DNA of 56,405 nt from Mycobacteriales bacterium (GTDB lineage: Bacteria > Actinomycetota > Actinomycetes > Mycobacteriales > CADCTP01): the NCBI GenBank assembly GCA_035995165.1, contig DASYKU010000120.1:1-56405 (forward strand). The letters are read 5' to 3'. Of the stretch, positions 32,628-43,118 are shown one piece after another (the first letter of the stretch is position 1; the number at the start of each line of letters is the position of its first letter). The position numbers and the translations under genes are program-made. The notes below the pieces were generated by a model. It was not told the origin of the DNA and searched no databases. It saw only the letters and a list, made by a program, of their open reading frames with translations.

Positions 32628-33875
32628 TCACGGCCCCAGGAACGGCAGCAGGTGTGCCCAGAAGTCCACATTGGACTGCTGTGTCGCCGCGACCTCGCCC
32701 CCGGTCGCCGTCAACGCCGCCTGTGAGTACACCGTGTACGGTGGCAATGTGGTCGCGAAGTGCCCGGCGCTCGAGTACTTCAGCACCGTCACCGGTGGCC
32801 GGACGTGGTGTGCGGCCAGCCGGCCGGTGATGTCGTCGACGTTCGCGCAGGACGGCCACTCCGTGTCCTGACCGCCGCAGGTCAGCAGCATCGGCCCGCG
32901 GATCCGCTCGACCGGGATCACCGCCGCCGGGTCGACGGCCGCCGCCGGGGCCTGGAATGCGCGGGTGAACGGGACCTCCCGGCCGTGCACCGTCCAGGCC
33001 GAGTGGTTGCTGCCCGCCCGAATCACGAACGCGGCGTTGACCGTGCTGGCCGGGACCTGGCCGACGACGCCGTGGATCTGGCTCGGGTACGTCGCGGCCA
33101 GCAGCAGCGCGGCCTCGCCGCCGCGGGAACCGCCCATGACGTACAGGCGGGTGGGGTCGACGCCGGGGCGGGCGCGCAGGATCGACAGGGCCCTGGTGAA
33201 GTACTCCAGCGGAATCCGGTCCAGCGTCGGCGGCAGCCCGGGTTCGGCGAAGTAGGCCAGGGCGAGCGCGGGATGCCCGTGCTCGGCCAGCTCCGCCGCC
33301 TCCAGTTGGATGTACCGGGCGAGCCCGCCCTCGGACCCGCCGAACACCACCACGGCCGCATGCCGGGCGCTGGTGTCCTTCGGCTCGTAGAGGGTGCCGA
33401 AGATCGTGTCCGTGGCCGGCCGGAGGTCGGTGCTGGTCACGCCCGTCTGGTCCGGGCCCAGCCGCCGCAGCGTGCCGGTGGCGACGGTCCGGCCGTCGAC
33501 GGTCGCGGCCAGCATGACCGGGCCGCCGAACTGTGTGGTCGCGAAGACGGGTTCGCCCACGCGACCAGGGGCCAGCGACTCGACCAGGCCCATCGGATCG
33601 GCCCGGTCGTAGTCGCCGCCGACCGGTCGCTGGGCCAGGGAGACCACGCCGCCCGCGTCCGCCCGGAAGTCGGCGTGCGCCGACCAGCGCACACCGTGGT
33701 CGTCGGTCGCGGAGGCGGTGACCGTCGTGGTGGCGCCGGCCGGCAGACCGCTCAGCCGTACGTCCGCCGGCTGGTCCAGCGGGCGCGGCGCACTGATCGT
33801 CATCGTGGCGCCTGGTCCACCGCTCGTGCAGGCCGCGGTCGCCAGCACGACGACGAGGGCCCACCGACGGATCAC
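32628..33875 (-). CDS. BAAT/acyl-CoA thioester hydrolase-like lipoprotein
   Basis: 415 residues. A signal ending ATAACTSGG with a possible lipidated Cys, an N-terminal acyl-CoA thioester hydrolase/BAAT beta domain (PLDQPADVRLSGLPAG, ADPMGLVESLAPG), and a C-terminal alpha/beta hydrolase domain with nucleophile Ser in VMGGSRGGEAAL, an Asp in GGQDTEWPS and His in SSAGHFA. The nucleophile is Ser, not the Cys of eukaryotic BAAT. Probably an extracytoplasmic esterase or thioesterase; substrate unknown. The GTG 33875 start is tentative. Confidence 0.82.
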   Translation of the reverse strand: MIRRWALVVVLATAACTSGGPGATMTISAPRPLDQPADVRLSGLPAGATTTVTASATDDHGVRWSAHADFRADAGGVVSLAQRPVGGDYDRADPMGLVESLAPGRVGEPVFATTQFGGPVMLAATVDGRTVATGTLRRLGPDQTGVTSTDLRPATDTIFGTLYEPKDTSARHAAVVVFGGSEGGLARYIQLEAAELAEHGHPALALAYFAEPGLPPTLDRIPLEYFTRALSILRARPGVDPTRLYVMGGSRGGEAALLLAATYPSQIHGVVGQVPASTVNAAFVIRAGSNHSAWTVHGREVPFTRAFQAPAAAVDPAAVIPVERIRGPMLLTCGGQDTEWPSCANVDDITGRLAAHHVRPPVTVLKYSSAGHFATTLPPYTVYSQAALTATGGEVAATQQSNVDFWAHLLPFLGP

Positions 33876-33915
33876 CCTTGTGCTGTTCCCGCGGGGGCAG
33901 TGCCCCAACCTGGGC

Positions 33916-34320
33916 TTACCGGACCAGCTCGGCCATTCCGATGAGATTGCCCTCGCTGTCGCGGAACCAGGCGGCGCGCTCGCCCCGGCCCTTGCTCGGG
34001 TAGTTGCCCTCGACGTCGGCGACACCGTCCACTGTGGTCAGTCCCGGGACCTCGTACTCCTCGAAGACGACCCCGCGGGCGCGCATTGCGGCCATCTCCG
34101 CGTCGAGGTCCGCGACGTAGAGGGCGAGCTGGGTGAACAGCCCCTCCGAGCCGCCCTGCGCGGCGAACAGGCAGACCACGCCGGACGCGAGCACGTAGCG
34201 CAGGCCGCCCGGACGCTCCTCGGCGGCCTCCAGCCCGAGCTTCTCCGCGTACCACCGGCGGGCCCGGTCCAGGTCCCGCGCCGGCAGCCGCCCTTCCACG
34301 CTCGCGTCGGTGAGGCTCAT
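33916..34320 (-). CDS. VOC/glyoxalase superfamily protein
   Basis: 134 residues, one vicinal-oxygen-chelate module pair: RLPARDLDRARRWYAEKLGL at the start, LYVADLDAEMAAMRARGV in the middle, and AAWFRDSEGNLIGMAEL at the end. Members include glyoxalases, dioxygenases and antibiotic-binding proteins; which applies is not clear. ATG 34320 lies 6 nt from a TAGGGT box, suggesting leaderless transcription. It is 9 bp from the methyltransferase gene upstream. Confidence 0.88.
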   Translation of the reverse strand: MSLTDASVEGRLPARDLDRARRWYAEKLGLEAAEERPGGLRYVLASGVVCLFAAQGGSEGLFTQLALYVADLDAEMAAMRARGVVFEEYEVPGLTTVDGVADVEGNYPSKGRGERAAWFRDSEGNLIGMAELVR

Positions 34321-34329
34321 CCCGGCACC

Positions 34330-35079
34330 CTACGACCGGGCGGCGACGACCGCGGTCCCGCCGGTCTCCTCGTCGGTCACGATCCGCGGCGCCAGCCCGA
34401 CGCCGGCGGCCGCGGCGGCGAGCTGCTCCGACTGCCGGGTGCTGGTCTCGACCAGCACGACCCCGGCCGGCGCCAGCCAGCGCGGCGCGACGGCCATGAC
34501 CCGGCGGGCGATGTCGAGGCCGTCCTCGCCGCCGTCCAGGGCGACCCGGGGCTCGTGGTCGCGGGCCTCGGGCGGCATGAGCGCGATCGCGTCCGTCGGC
34601 ACGTACGGAGCGTTGGCGACGAGCACGTCCACCCGGTGCTCCAGCCGGGGCGGGAGCGGCGTGTCCAGGTCGCCCTCGTACAGGTGCCCGGCCGGGAGGT
34701 TGCGGCGGGCGCAGTGCACCGCGACCGGATCGACGTCGGCGGCGTGCACCTCCGGCCGGCCGAGGCGGGCGGTCAGCGCGGCCGCGACCGCCCCCGACCC
34801 GCAGCAGAGCTCGACGATCGTCCCGGGCCGGTACGCCGCGGCGGTCGTCACCAGCAGCTCGGTCCGCCGCCGCGGTACGAACACCCCCGGCTCGACCACG
34901 ATCCGCAGCCCGTCGAACTCGGCCCAGCCCAGCAGCTGTTCCAGCGGCACGCCCTCGACCCGCCTGCGCACCAGCCGGTCGAGCTCGGCCGGTCCGCCCG
35001 CGGCCTCGGTGAGCAGCCGCGCCTCGTCCTCCGCGAACACACAGCCGGCGTTGCGCAGGGTCGTGACGATGTCGGGCAC
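34330..35079 (-). CDS. HemK/PrmC-like class I methyltransferase
   Basis: 249 residues. The helical N-terminal part (LTEAAGGPAELDRLVRRRV), PLEQLLGWAEFDG and VFVPRRRTELLV match PrmC-type enzymes. SAM motifs IVELCCGSGAVAAAL and ADVDPVAVHCARRN follow, then NAPYVPTDA, a variant of the NPPY glutamine-binding motif. PrmC methylates the GGQ glutamine of release factors; a separate prmC is normally near prfA, so this is likely a paralogue with another substrate. GTG 35079 lies 8 bp after the histidine-phosphatase stop. Confidence 0.85.
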   Translation of the reverse strand: MPDIVTTLRNAGCVFAEDEARLLTEAAGGPAELDRLVRRRVEGVPLEQLLGWAEFDGLRIVVEPGVFVPRRRTELLVTTAAAYRPGTIVELCCGSGAVAAALTARLGRPEVHAADVDPVAVHCARRNLPAGHLYEGDLDTPLPPRLEHRVDVLVANAPYVPTDAIALMPPEARDHEPRVALDGGEDGLDIARRVMAVAPRWLAPAGVVLVETSTRQSEQLAAAAAGVGLAPRIVTDEETGGTAVVAARS

Positions 35080-35087
35080 GACGCAGG

Positions 35088-35645
35088 CTAAGCGGGCCAG
35101 CGGGGGCAGTGCCAGCGGGTTCCGTCCCACCGCAGCGGGAACGGGACCGCGTGCGGCAGCGGCGTACCCCAGACTTCAGCGCCGAGTCCGCACAGGACGC
35201 TCAGCGCCAGCGTCAGGCTCGCGACGTGCCCGATCACGACCGGTCGCCCCGGATCCCGCGCCACGATCGCCAGCGCGGCGGTCATCCGGGCGAGGACGTC
35301 GTGCCCGGTCTCGCCGTCCGGCTCCACCCGGCGGTCCAGGTAGCCGTCCACCACCCAGGCCCGCAGGACGTCCGCGGTCTCCCGCCGCAGACGAGCGTCG
35401 ACCTCCCCCTCCCGCGCACCGATCCCGACCTCTGCCAGCCCGCCGAGCTCGGTCACCGGCACCCCGATCGGCGCCGCCGTCTCCCGGGCCCGCACGGTCG
35501 CGCTCACGTATGCCCGGGTGACCTCCAACCCCCGCAACCCCGCCGCCTGGCCCCGCCCCCGCGCGGTCAGGCGAGCCCCCGGCAGCGCCCCCGACGCCCC
35601 CGCCACCACGTTCTCGGACTCCGCATGCCGCAGGCAGAGAACCAC
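35088..35645 (-). CDS. histidine phosphatase family protein
   Basis: 185 residues. The phosphohistidine motif LCLRHAESEN is at the N-terminus, followed by TARGRGQAAGL, SATVRARETAAPIG and the second active-site region VVIGHVASL. Members dephosphorylate sugar phosphates, nucleotides or proteins. The N-terminus is short compared with cofactor-dependent mutases, so a phosphatase is more likely. GTG 35645. First gene of a short minus operon with the HemK-like gene. Confidence 0.87.
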   Translation of the reverse strand: MVLCLRHAESENVVAGASGALPGARLTARGRGQAAGLRGLEVTRAYVSATVRARETAAPIGVPVTELGGLAEVGIGAREGEVDARLRRETADVLRAWVVDGYLDRRVEPDGETGHDVLARMTAALAIVARDPGRPVVIGHVASLTLALSVLCGLGAEVWGTPLPHAVPFPLRWDGTRWHCPRWPA

Positions 35646-35912
35646 CGGCGGCGTCAGGCGGCGCGCCGGTCGGTGCGGTCGAGGCGTGCTGCCGCCGGGA
35701 ACGGGATCGTCCTCGCGTCCCGCTGGGCGGTGTGTTCCGGCCGCGACGTGCCGACCCCCGGGTGCACCAGCGGGCCGACTACGTCGACCCGCACGCTGGC
35801 CGGCGGGTGCTGCTGCGGGACTTCGCCGCCGACCGGCTCGCCGGCCACGGCCGCTGCTGACGAGCTGCTGACGTCCGGGGAGTCCTCACGGGCAGCGGCA
35901 GGGCAGACGTGC
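35646..35912. other. 267-bp gap without a recognised gene
   Basis: Lies between tRNA-Ala and the histidine phosphatase gene. A plus-strand frame ending at about 35860 reads ADYVDPHAGRRVLLRDFAAD, which looks protein-like but has no start, ribosome site or recognised family. It could be a gene remnant. No clear tRNA terminator is seen. Confidence 0.4.
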
Positions 35913-35988
35913 TGGTGGAGACGGGGGGACTCGAACCCCCAACCCCCGCCTTGCAAAGGCGGTGCTCTGCCACTTGAGCTACGTCCCC
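35913..35988 (-). tRNA. tRNA-Ala (TGC)
   Basis: On the minus strand: GGGGACG acceptor pairs with CGTCTCC, D-arm AGCTCAAGTGGCAGAGC, anticodon arm CCGCCTTTGCAAGGCGG with TGC, T-arm with GTTCGAGTC. CCA is encoded. It follows tRNA-Ile and DLW-39 as in other actinobacteria, with no rRNA genes nearby. Confidence 0.97.
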
Positions 35989-36005
35989 CGGTCGGGGACC
36001 GCGGA

Positions 36006-36131
36006 CTAGCGCAGGTCCTGAGTGCTGGTCGCCTCGGCCCACAGGTCCGACTCGGCCTTGGCCGAGCGGCGCTTCTTGAGGAAGAGGAACCCGCCGGCGG
36101 CGGCTGCGGCGAGGACGGCGAGCTTCTTCAC
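36006..36131 (-). CDS. DLW-39 family protein
   Basis: 41 residues: VKKLAVLAAAAAGGFLFLKK, a basic stretch, then AESDLWAEATSTQDLR. The DLWAEAT ending defines the DLW-39 family, small actinobacterial proteins encoded at the gyrA/tRNA junction. One hydrophobic segment suggests a membrane peptide with a cytoplasmic end. GTG 36131 has GGAG 7 nt upstream. It lies between tRNA-Ile and tRNA-Ala. Role unknown. Confidence 0.92.
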   Translation of the reverse strand: MKKLAVLAAAAAGGFLFLKKRRSAKAESDLWAEATSTQDLR

Positions 36132-36183
36132 GTGTGCTCCTGTGTGTCTGGACGGCGTTGTCGTGGACGTGTCCCGGGAGGGG

Positions 36184-36260
36184 TGGTGGGCCTGGGAGGA
36201 CTTGAACCTCCGGCCTCATCCTTATCAGGGATGCGCTCTAACCAACTGAGCTACAGGCCC
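36184..36260 (-). tRNA. tRNA-Ile (GAT)
   Basis: On the minus strand: GGGCCTG acceptor pairs with CAGGCCC, AGCTCAGTTGGTTAGAGC D-arm, anticodon arm CATCCCTGATAAGGATG with GAT, GGAGGTTCAAGTCCTCC T-arm. CCA is encoded. It lies downstream of gyrA, the standard actinobacterial position. Confidence 0.98.
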
Positions 36261-36330
36261 GGGTGCGGGACGAGATTACACGGCGGGGAGACGGCCTCCC
36301 AACCCGGTATCCCCGGCCCGGCGTCGCGGA

Positions 36331-36355
36331 GCTGACGCGGGACGAGCCCGCGTCA
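36331..36355 (-). terminator. hairpin overlapping the DUF3566 stop codon
   Basis: CTGACGCGGG-ACGAG-CCCGCGTCAG is a perfect 10-bp stem abutting the gene end (stop codon at 36353-36355). It probably terminates or attenuates the gyrB-gyrA-DUF3566 transcript before tRNA-Ile. Confidence 0.75.
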
Positions 36356-37399
36356 GTCCCGTTCGGCGAGGGTCACCTCGATGCCCCCGACCAGGTCGGA
36401 GCAGATGTTGTAGACGAACGCGCCGATCGTCGAGAGCGCCGTGAACAACACGATGTTGATCACGCCGATGATGGCCGCGGTGCCCAGGACCAGGCCGGGC
36501 GAGAACAGCGAGTTGCCGCCGTTGCCGGAGACCTCGTCGTAGAGCCCGTTGATCTGGTCGAAGACGCCCATCCCGTCGAGCACGCCGTAGAGCACGCCGA
36601 TCGCGACCAGCCAGACGAAGAACATCGCCACGGCCAGCACGAACGAGAACTTCAGCGTCGACCACGGGTCGATGTGCCGGACCAGCAGCCGGGCCCGGCG
36701 GGCCGGGCGGGCGCCACCGGACTGCCGGGAGCTCGGCCGCGTCGCCGCGCCGAGGGCGCTGCGGGCGGCGGCCGTGTTGCTCGCCGCACCGGTGCCGAGG
36801 CCGATGCCCGCGGTGGCCGCGCCCGGCGCGGTCACCGTGGTGGGCACGTCCGACAGCGAGGAGAAGCCCGACCCGTACGACCCCGGGTTCGGGTACGCCG
36901 CGGGCGAGTAGCCGGTCTCGGACCGCCGGTAGCCGTTGGTCCCGCTCGCCGCCGGGGTGGCGCCGGACGGGGAGCCCGGCGGCGACCCGGACGGACCGCT
37001 CGGTGCCCCCGACGGCGACCCGGACAGACCACCGAGGCCGGCGGGAGCGCCAGCCGGACCGCCGGACAGACCCATGCCCGGAGCGCCGGAGGGCCCGGAC
37101 GGTGCGCCCGACCCGTTGGTCGAGGGCCGGAACCCCGCCGGCGCGTCCGGCCGGACCGACGGCGTCGCGCCGCTGTTCGGTCCGGACGGCGGCGTGCCGG
37201 TGCGCGGAGCCGGCGCGGAGCCCGGACCGGACCCGTTCGGCCGGACCGGTGCCGCCGGCTGCGAGCCGGTGGGGTGGCCGGCCGGCGCGGACCCGTCCTG
37301 GGCCTGGTCGGCGTCCCGGAGCGCGTCCAGCGCGTCCTTGGGGATGCGCGTGGTCTCGTCCGGGTCGCTGACCCTCGTCTGGTACCGCGGTTCGCTCAT
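36353..37399 (-). CDS. DUF3566 membrane protein downstream of gyrA
   Basis: 348 residues. The first 220 are low-complexity Pro/Gly/Ser/Ala with no domain. The C-terminal DUF3566 domain (about 235-348) has two membrane segments: FSFVLAVAMFFVWLVAIGVL and LGTAAIIGVINIVLFTALST, then NICSDLVGGIEVTLAERD. It corresponds to Rv0007 of Mycobacterium and is always downstream of gyrA in this phylum. Function unknown; the conserved link suggests a role tied to growth or division. It lies 2 bp from the gyrA stop. Confidence 0.94.
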   Translation of the reverse strand: MSEPRYQTRVSDPDETTRIPKDALDALRDADQAQDGSAPAGHPTGSQPAAPVRPNGSGPGSAPAPRTGTPPSGPNSGATPSVRPDAPAGFRPSTNGSGAPSGPSGAPGMGLSGGPAGAPAGLGGLSGSPSGAPSGPSGSPPGSPSGATPAASGTNGYRRSETGYSPAAYPNPGSYGSGFSSLSDVPTTVTAPGAATAGIGLGTGAASNTAAARSALGAATRPSSRQSGGARPARRARLLVRHIDPWSTLKFSFVLAVAMFFVWLVAIGVLYGVLDGMGVFDQINGLYDEVSGNGGNSLFSPGLVLGTAAIIGVINIVLFTALSTIGAFVYNICSDLVGGIEVTLAERD

Positions 37400-37401
37400 C
37401 G

Positions 37402-39882
37402 CTATCCCAGCTCGTCCGGCTCGTCCGCGTTGCGCGCCACCGCAACCAGGGTGACGCCGTCGGGGAGGTTCATGAGCCGGACTCCCATCGTCTGCCGCTG
37501 CGCTCGCCGGACCTCACGGGCACTCGTACGGATGACGCCCCCGTTGGACGTGATCGCGTACACCTCATCCTCGGGACGGACCGCGAGCGCGCCCACGAGT
37601 CCGCCACGGGTGGACACGATACGCGCCGTCAGCACACCCTTGCCTCCGCGACCTTGGACCGGGTATTCGTCGAGCTTCGTGCGCTTGGCATACCCACCTT
37701 CGGTCGCGACCAGCAACTCGATGCCCTCGCGGGCGACCTCCATCGCCAGCAGCTCGTCCTCGGTGCCGAACCGCATCCCGATCACGCCGCTGGTCGCGCG
37801 ACCCATCGGTCGCAGCGACTCGTCGTCGGCGCGGAACCGGATCGACTGCGCCTGACGGCTGACCAGCAGCAGGTCGTCGCTCGGCTCGATCAGCGAGGCC
37901 GCGATGAGCTCGTCGTCCTCGCGCAGGTTGATCGCGACGATGCCGCCGGCCCGGTTGGAGTCGAACTCGACCAGCCGGGTCTTCTTCACCAGCCCGCGCT
38001 GGGTCGCCAGCACCAGGTACGGCGCCACCTCGTAGTCGCGCAGCTGGATGACCTGCGCGATCTTCTCCTCGGGCTGGAAGGCCAGCAGGTTGGCTACGTG
38101 CTGGCCGCGGGCGGCCCGGTTGGCCTCCGGCAGCTCGTAGGCCTTGGCCCGGTAGACCCGGCCCTTGTTGGTGAAGAACAGGATCCAGTTGTGGGTCGAG
38201 GTGACGAAGAAGTGGGCGACGATGTCGTCCTGCTTCAGCGCCGCGCCCTGGATGCCCTTGCCGCCGCGCCGCTGGGCCCGGTAGAGGTCGGTCTTCGTGC
38301 GCTTCGCGTAGCCGGTGCGCGTGATCGTGACGACCACGTCCTCCTCGGCGATCAGGTCCTCCATGGACACGTCGCCGTCGTAGGACACCAGCCGGGTGCG
38401 GCGGTCGTCGCCGTACTTCTCCACGATCTCGGCGAGCTCGTCCCGGACGATCTCGCGCTGCCGGGTCTCGCTGGCCAGGATCGCGTTGTACTCGGCGATC
38501 TCCGCCTCGATCCGGGCGAACTCGTCCTGCAGCCGCTGCCGCTCCAGGGCGGCCAGCCGGCGCAGCTGCATGTCCAGGATCGCGGTGGCCTGGATCTCGT
38601 CGATCTCCAGCAGCTGCATCAGGCCGCCGCGGGCGGCGTCGGCCGACTCGCTGCCCCGGATCAGCGCGATCACCGCGTCGAGCTGGTCGATGGCCTTGAG
38701 CAACGCACGCAGGATGTGGGCGCGTTCCTCGGCCTGGCGGAGCAGGTAGCGGGTCCGCCGGACGATGACCTCGATCTGGTGGGTCACGTAGTAGCGGACG
38801 AACTGGTCCAGCCGCAGCGTCCGCGGCACCCCGTCGACCAGGGCCAGCATGTTCGCGCCGAACGTGGTCTGCAGCTGGGTGTGCTTGTAGAGGTTGTTCA
38901 GCACGACCTTGGCGACCGCGTCCCGGCGCAGCGTGATGACCAGCCGCCGGCCGATCCGGTCGGACGACTCGTCGGCGATCTCACTGATCCCGGCCAGCCG
39001 GCCGTCGCGCACCGCGTCGGCGATCGACTCGGCCAGGTTGTCCGGGTTGACCTGATAGGGCAGCTCGGTGACGACCAGGATGGTCCGCCCGCGGGCGTCC
39101 TCCTCGACCGTGACGACCGCACGCATCCGGATCGACCCGCGCCCGGTCCGGTACGCGTCCTCGATCCCGTCCCGGCCCACGATCAGCGCCGCGGTCGGGA
39201 AGTCCGGGGCCTTGATCCGCTCCATCAGGGCGGCCAGGGTCTCGTCGTCGTCCGCGTCCGGGTTCTCCAGCGCCCAGGTGACGCCGGCGGCGACCTCGCG
39301 CAGGTTGTGCGGCGGGATGTTCGTCGCCATCCCGACCGCGATCCCGGACCCGCCGTTGACCAGCAGGTTCGGGATCCGGCTGGGCAGCACGTCCGGCTCG
39401 GTCGTGTTGCCGTCGTACGTGGGCGAGAAGTCGACGGTGTCCTTGTCGATGTCCCGCAGCATCTCCATGGCCAGCGGGGTCAGCCGCGACTCCGTGTACC
39501 GCATGGCGGCGGCGGGGTCGTTTCCGGGCGAGCCGAAGTTGCCCTGGCCGTCGACCAGCAGGGCCCGCAGCGACCACGGCTGGGCCATCCGCACCAGGGT
39601 GTCGTAGATGGCCGTGTCGCCGTGCGGGTGGTAGTTACCCATGACGTCGCCGACGACCCGGGCGCACTTCACGTACGGCCGGTCGGGGCGGAAGCCGCTG
39701 TCGAACATCCCGTAGAGGATCTTGCGGTGGACGGGCTTGAGGCCGTCCCGGACGTCGGGCAGCGCCCGGCCGACGATGACCGACATCGCGTAGTCGATGT
39801 ACGACCGCTGCATCTCGATCTGGATGTCGACCGGCTCGACCCGGTCGCCACCGCCCGTCGGCGGAATGGTCACGTCGACCAC
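37402..39882 (-). CDS. gyrA: DNA gyrase subunit A
   Basis: 826 residues. Breakage-reunion domain with catalytic Tyr 129 (AAMRYTES), quinolone-contact region [17 protein letters not shown], and a C-terminal DNA-wrapping beta-propeller containing the GyrA box QRRGGKG. With GyrB it introduces negative supercoils using ATP. The quinolone-determining residue equivalent to Mycobacterium tuberculosis Ala90 is Thr here, and Asp94 is kept. GTG 39882 or GTG 39873 may be the start. It follows gyrB by 36 bp. Confidence 0.98.
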   Translation of the reverse strand: MVDVTIPPTGGGDRVEPVDIQIEMQRSYIDYAMSVIVGRALPDVRDGLKPVHRKILYGMFDSGFRPDRPYVKCARVVGDVMGNYHPHGDTAIYDTLVRMAQPWSLRALLVDGQGNFGSPGNDPAAAMRYTESRLTPLAMEMLRDIDKDTVDFSPTYDGNTTEPDVLPSRIPNLLVNGGSGIAVGMATNIPPHNLREVAAGVTWALENPDADDDETLAALMERIKAPDFPTAALIVGRDGIEDAYRTGRGSIRMRAVVTVEEDARGRTILVVTELPYQVNPDNLAESIADAVRDGRLAGISEIADESSDRIGRRLVITLRRDAVAKVVLNNLYKHTQLQTTFGANMLALVDGVPRTLRLDQFVRYYVTHQIEVIVRRTRYLLRQAEERAHILRALLKAIDQLDAVIALIRGSESADAARGGLMQLLEIDEIQATAILDMQLRRLAALERQRLQDEFARIEAEIAEYNAILASETRQREIVRDELAEIVEKYGDDRRTRLVSYDGDVSMEDLIAEEDVVVTITRTGYAKRTKTDLYRAQRRGGKGIQGAALKQDDIVAHFFVTSTHNWILFFTNKGRVYRAKAYELPEANRAARGQHVANLLAFQPEEKIAQVIQLRDYEVAPYLVLATQRGLVKKTRLVEFDSNRAGGIVAINLREDDELIAASLIEPSDDLLLVSRQAQSIRFRADDESLRPMGRATSGVIGMRFGTEDELLAMEVAREGIELLVATEGGYAKRTKLDEYPVQGRGGKGVLTARIVSTRGGLVGALAVRPEDEVYAITSNGGVIRTSAREVRRAQRQTMGVRLMNLPDGVTLVAVARNADEPDELG

Positions 39883-39918
39883 TCGGTCACGGTCCTCTCA
39901 GGTAGTGGGGCGGGCCGG

Positions 39919-42156
<2,238 letters not shown>

Positions 42157-42912
42157 ATGGCGCTCACGTGGTCCGGCAACGGGCGGGGAAACGCGGTCCT
42201 GCTGCACGGGATGATGTCGCTGGCCGGGACCTGGTGGCAGATCGGGCCGGCGCTGGCCGAGCGGGGCTGGGACGTGACCGCCATCGACCTGGCCGCGCAC
42301 GGCGGCCACCGGCTGGACGGCCCGCTCACCGCCGAGGCGCTCGTCGACAGCGTGACCACGCAGGTGCCGGGGCCGGTCGACCTGCTCGTCGGGCACAGCA
42401 TGGGGGCGGCCACAGCGATCTCCACGGTCGCGCGGCAGCCCGGCTTCGCCCGCGCGGTCGTGCTGGAGGACCCGCCGGGCGGGCTCGGTCGGGCCGGCGA
42501 GGAGCTCGCGCACGGCGTCGAGCTGGACGCGCAGATCGCCCGGCTGGACCGGGAGCGGCTGGTCCGGCGGTCCCGGGCCGACCACCCGGGCTGGGCTGCG
42601 CAGGACGTCGAGCACGACGTGCGCGGGATAGAGAAGGCCGACTCCTCCGCCATCGCCGCCGGGCTCCGGTCGGGACTGCGGGGCTGGGACATGCCGGCGC
42701 TGGTCGGCGCGGCCGACGTGCCGGTGCTGGTCCTGGCCGCGCCGGAGGGCGCCGGCAGCGCGCTGGTCGGCGCGGCCCGGGCCGGGGTGCGCGCGGCGAT
42801 GCCGGCGGAGCGGTTCGTGGAGCTGGCCGGCGGGCACTGCCTGCACCGCGACCTGCCGGCGGAGTGGCTGGCCGCGGTCGACGCCTTCACGACTCAGTCG
42901 CCCGGCCGCTGA
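42157..42912 (+). CDS. alpha/beta hydrolase
   Basis: 251 residues. The core motifs are intact: oxyanion region VLLHGMMSLAGTWWQ, nucleophile elbow LLVGHSMGAATA (Ser about 90), and His in GGHCLHRDLP near the end. No signal peptide, so cytoplasmic. Substrate unknown; the closest type is small esterases/lipases. ATG 42157 has GGAAGGA upstream. It is one of two genes inserted between gyrB and the recF group. Confidence 0.9.
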   Translation: MALTWSGNGRGNAVLLHGMMSLAGTWWQIGPALAERGWDVTAIDLAAHGGHRLDGPLTAEALVDSVTTQVPGPVDLLVGHSMGAATAISTVARQPGFARAVVLEDPPGGLGRAGEELAHGVELDAQIARLDRERLVRRSRADHPGWAAQDVEHDVRGIEKADSSAIAAGLRSGLRGWDMPALVGAADVPVLVLAAPEGAGSALVGAARAGVRAAMPAERFVELAGGHCLHRDLPAEWLAAVDAFTTQSPGR

Positions 42913-43118
42913 GCGGGGCCGGCCCGGCCGCGGCCGGCCGCTGAGCGGGGCGCGGGCCAGCTCGGCCGCGCGGCCCGGAGCGGGTCGCGCAGGCGGCAGC
43001 CGGCGCGGGCCGGAACGGGTCTCGCGCACGGGCAGCAGCCAGCGCGAGCCGGGGCGGGTCTCGCGCAGGCGGCGGCCGGCGCGGGCCGGAACGGGTCAGA
43101 CCACGCAGGCGGCGCCGG
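42902..43118. repeat. GC-rich repeats copying the 3' ends of both flanking genes
   Basis: CCGGCCGCTGAGCGGGGC occurs at 42902, overlapping the hydrolase TGA, and again about 32 bp later. Then a unit of about 37-40 bp beginning CGGGTC and containing CGCAGGCGGC is repeated three times and appears a fourth time as the sulfatase gene end at about 43093 (CGGGTCAGACCACGCAGGCG). The gap is nearly all repeats. Confidence 0.8.

Noticed and set aside
33872-34255. Alternative frame within the VOC gene
   Set aside because: Arg/Gly-rich shadow without motifs; the VOC frame carries the family sequence.
35913-36260. Possible rRNA operon spacer (tRNA-Ile and tRNA-Ala together)
   Set aside because: No 16S or 23S sequence flanks them; DLW-39 lies between, which is the standard gyrA-linked arrangement.
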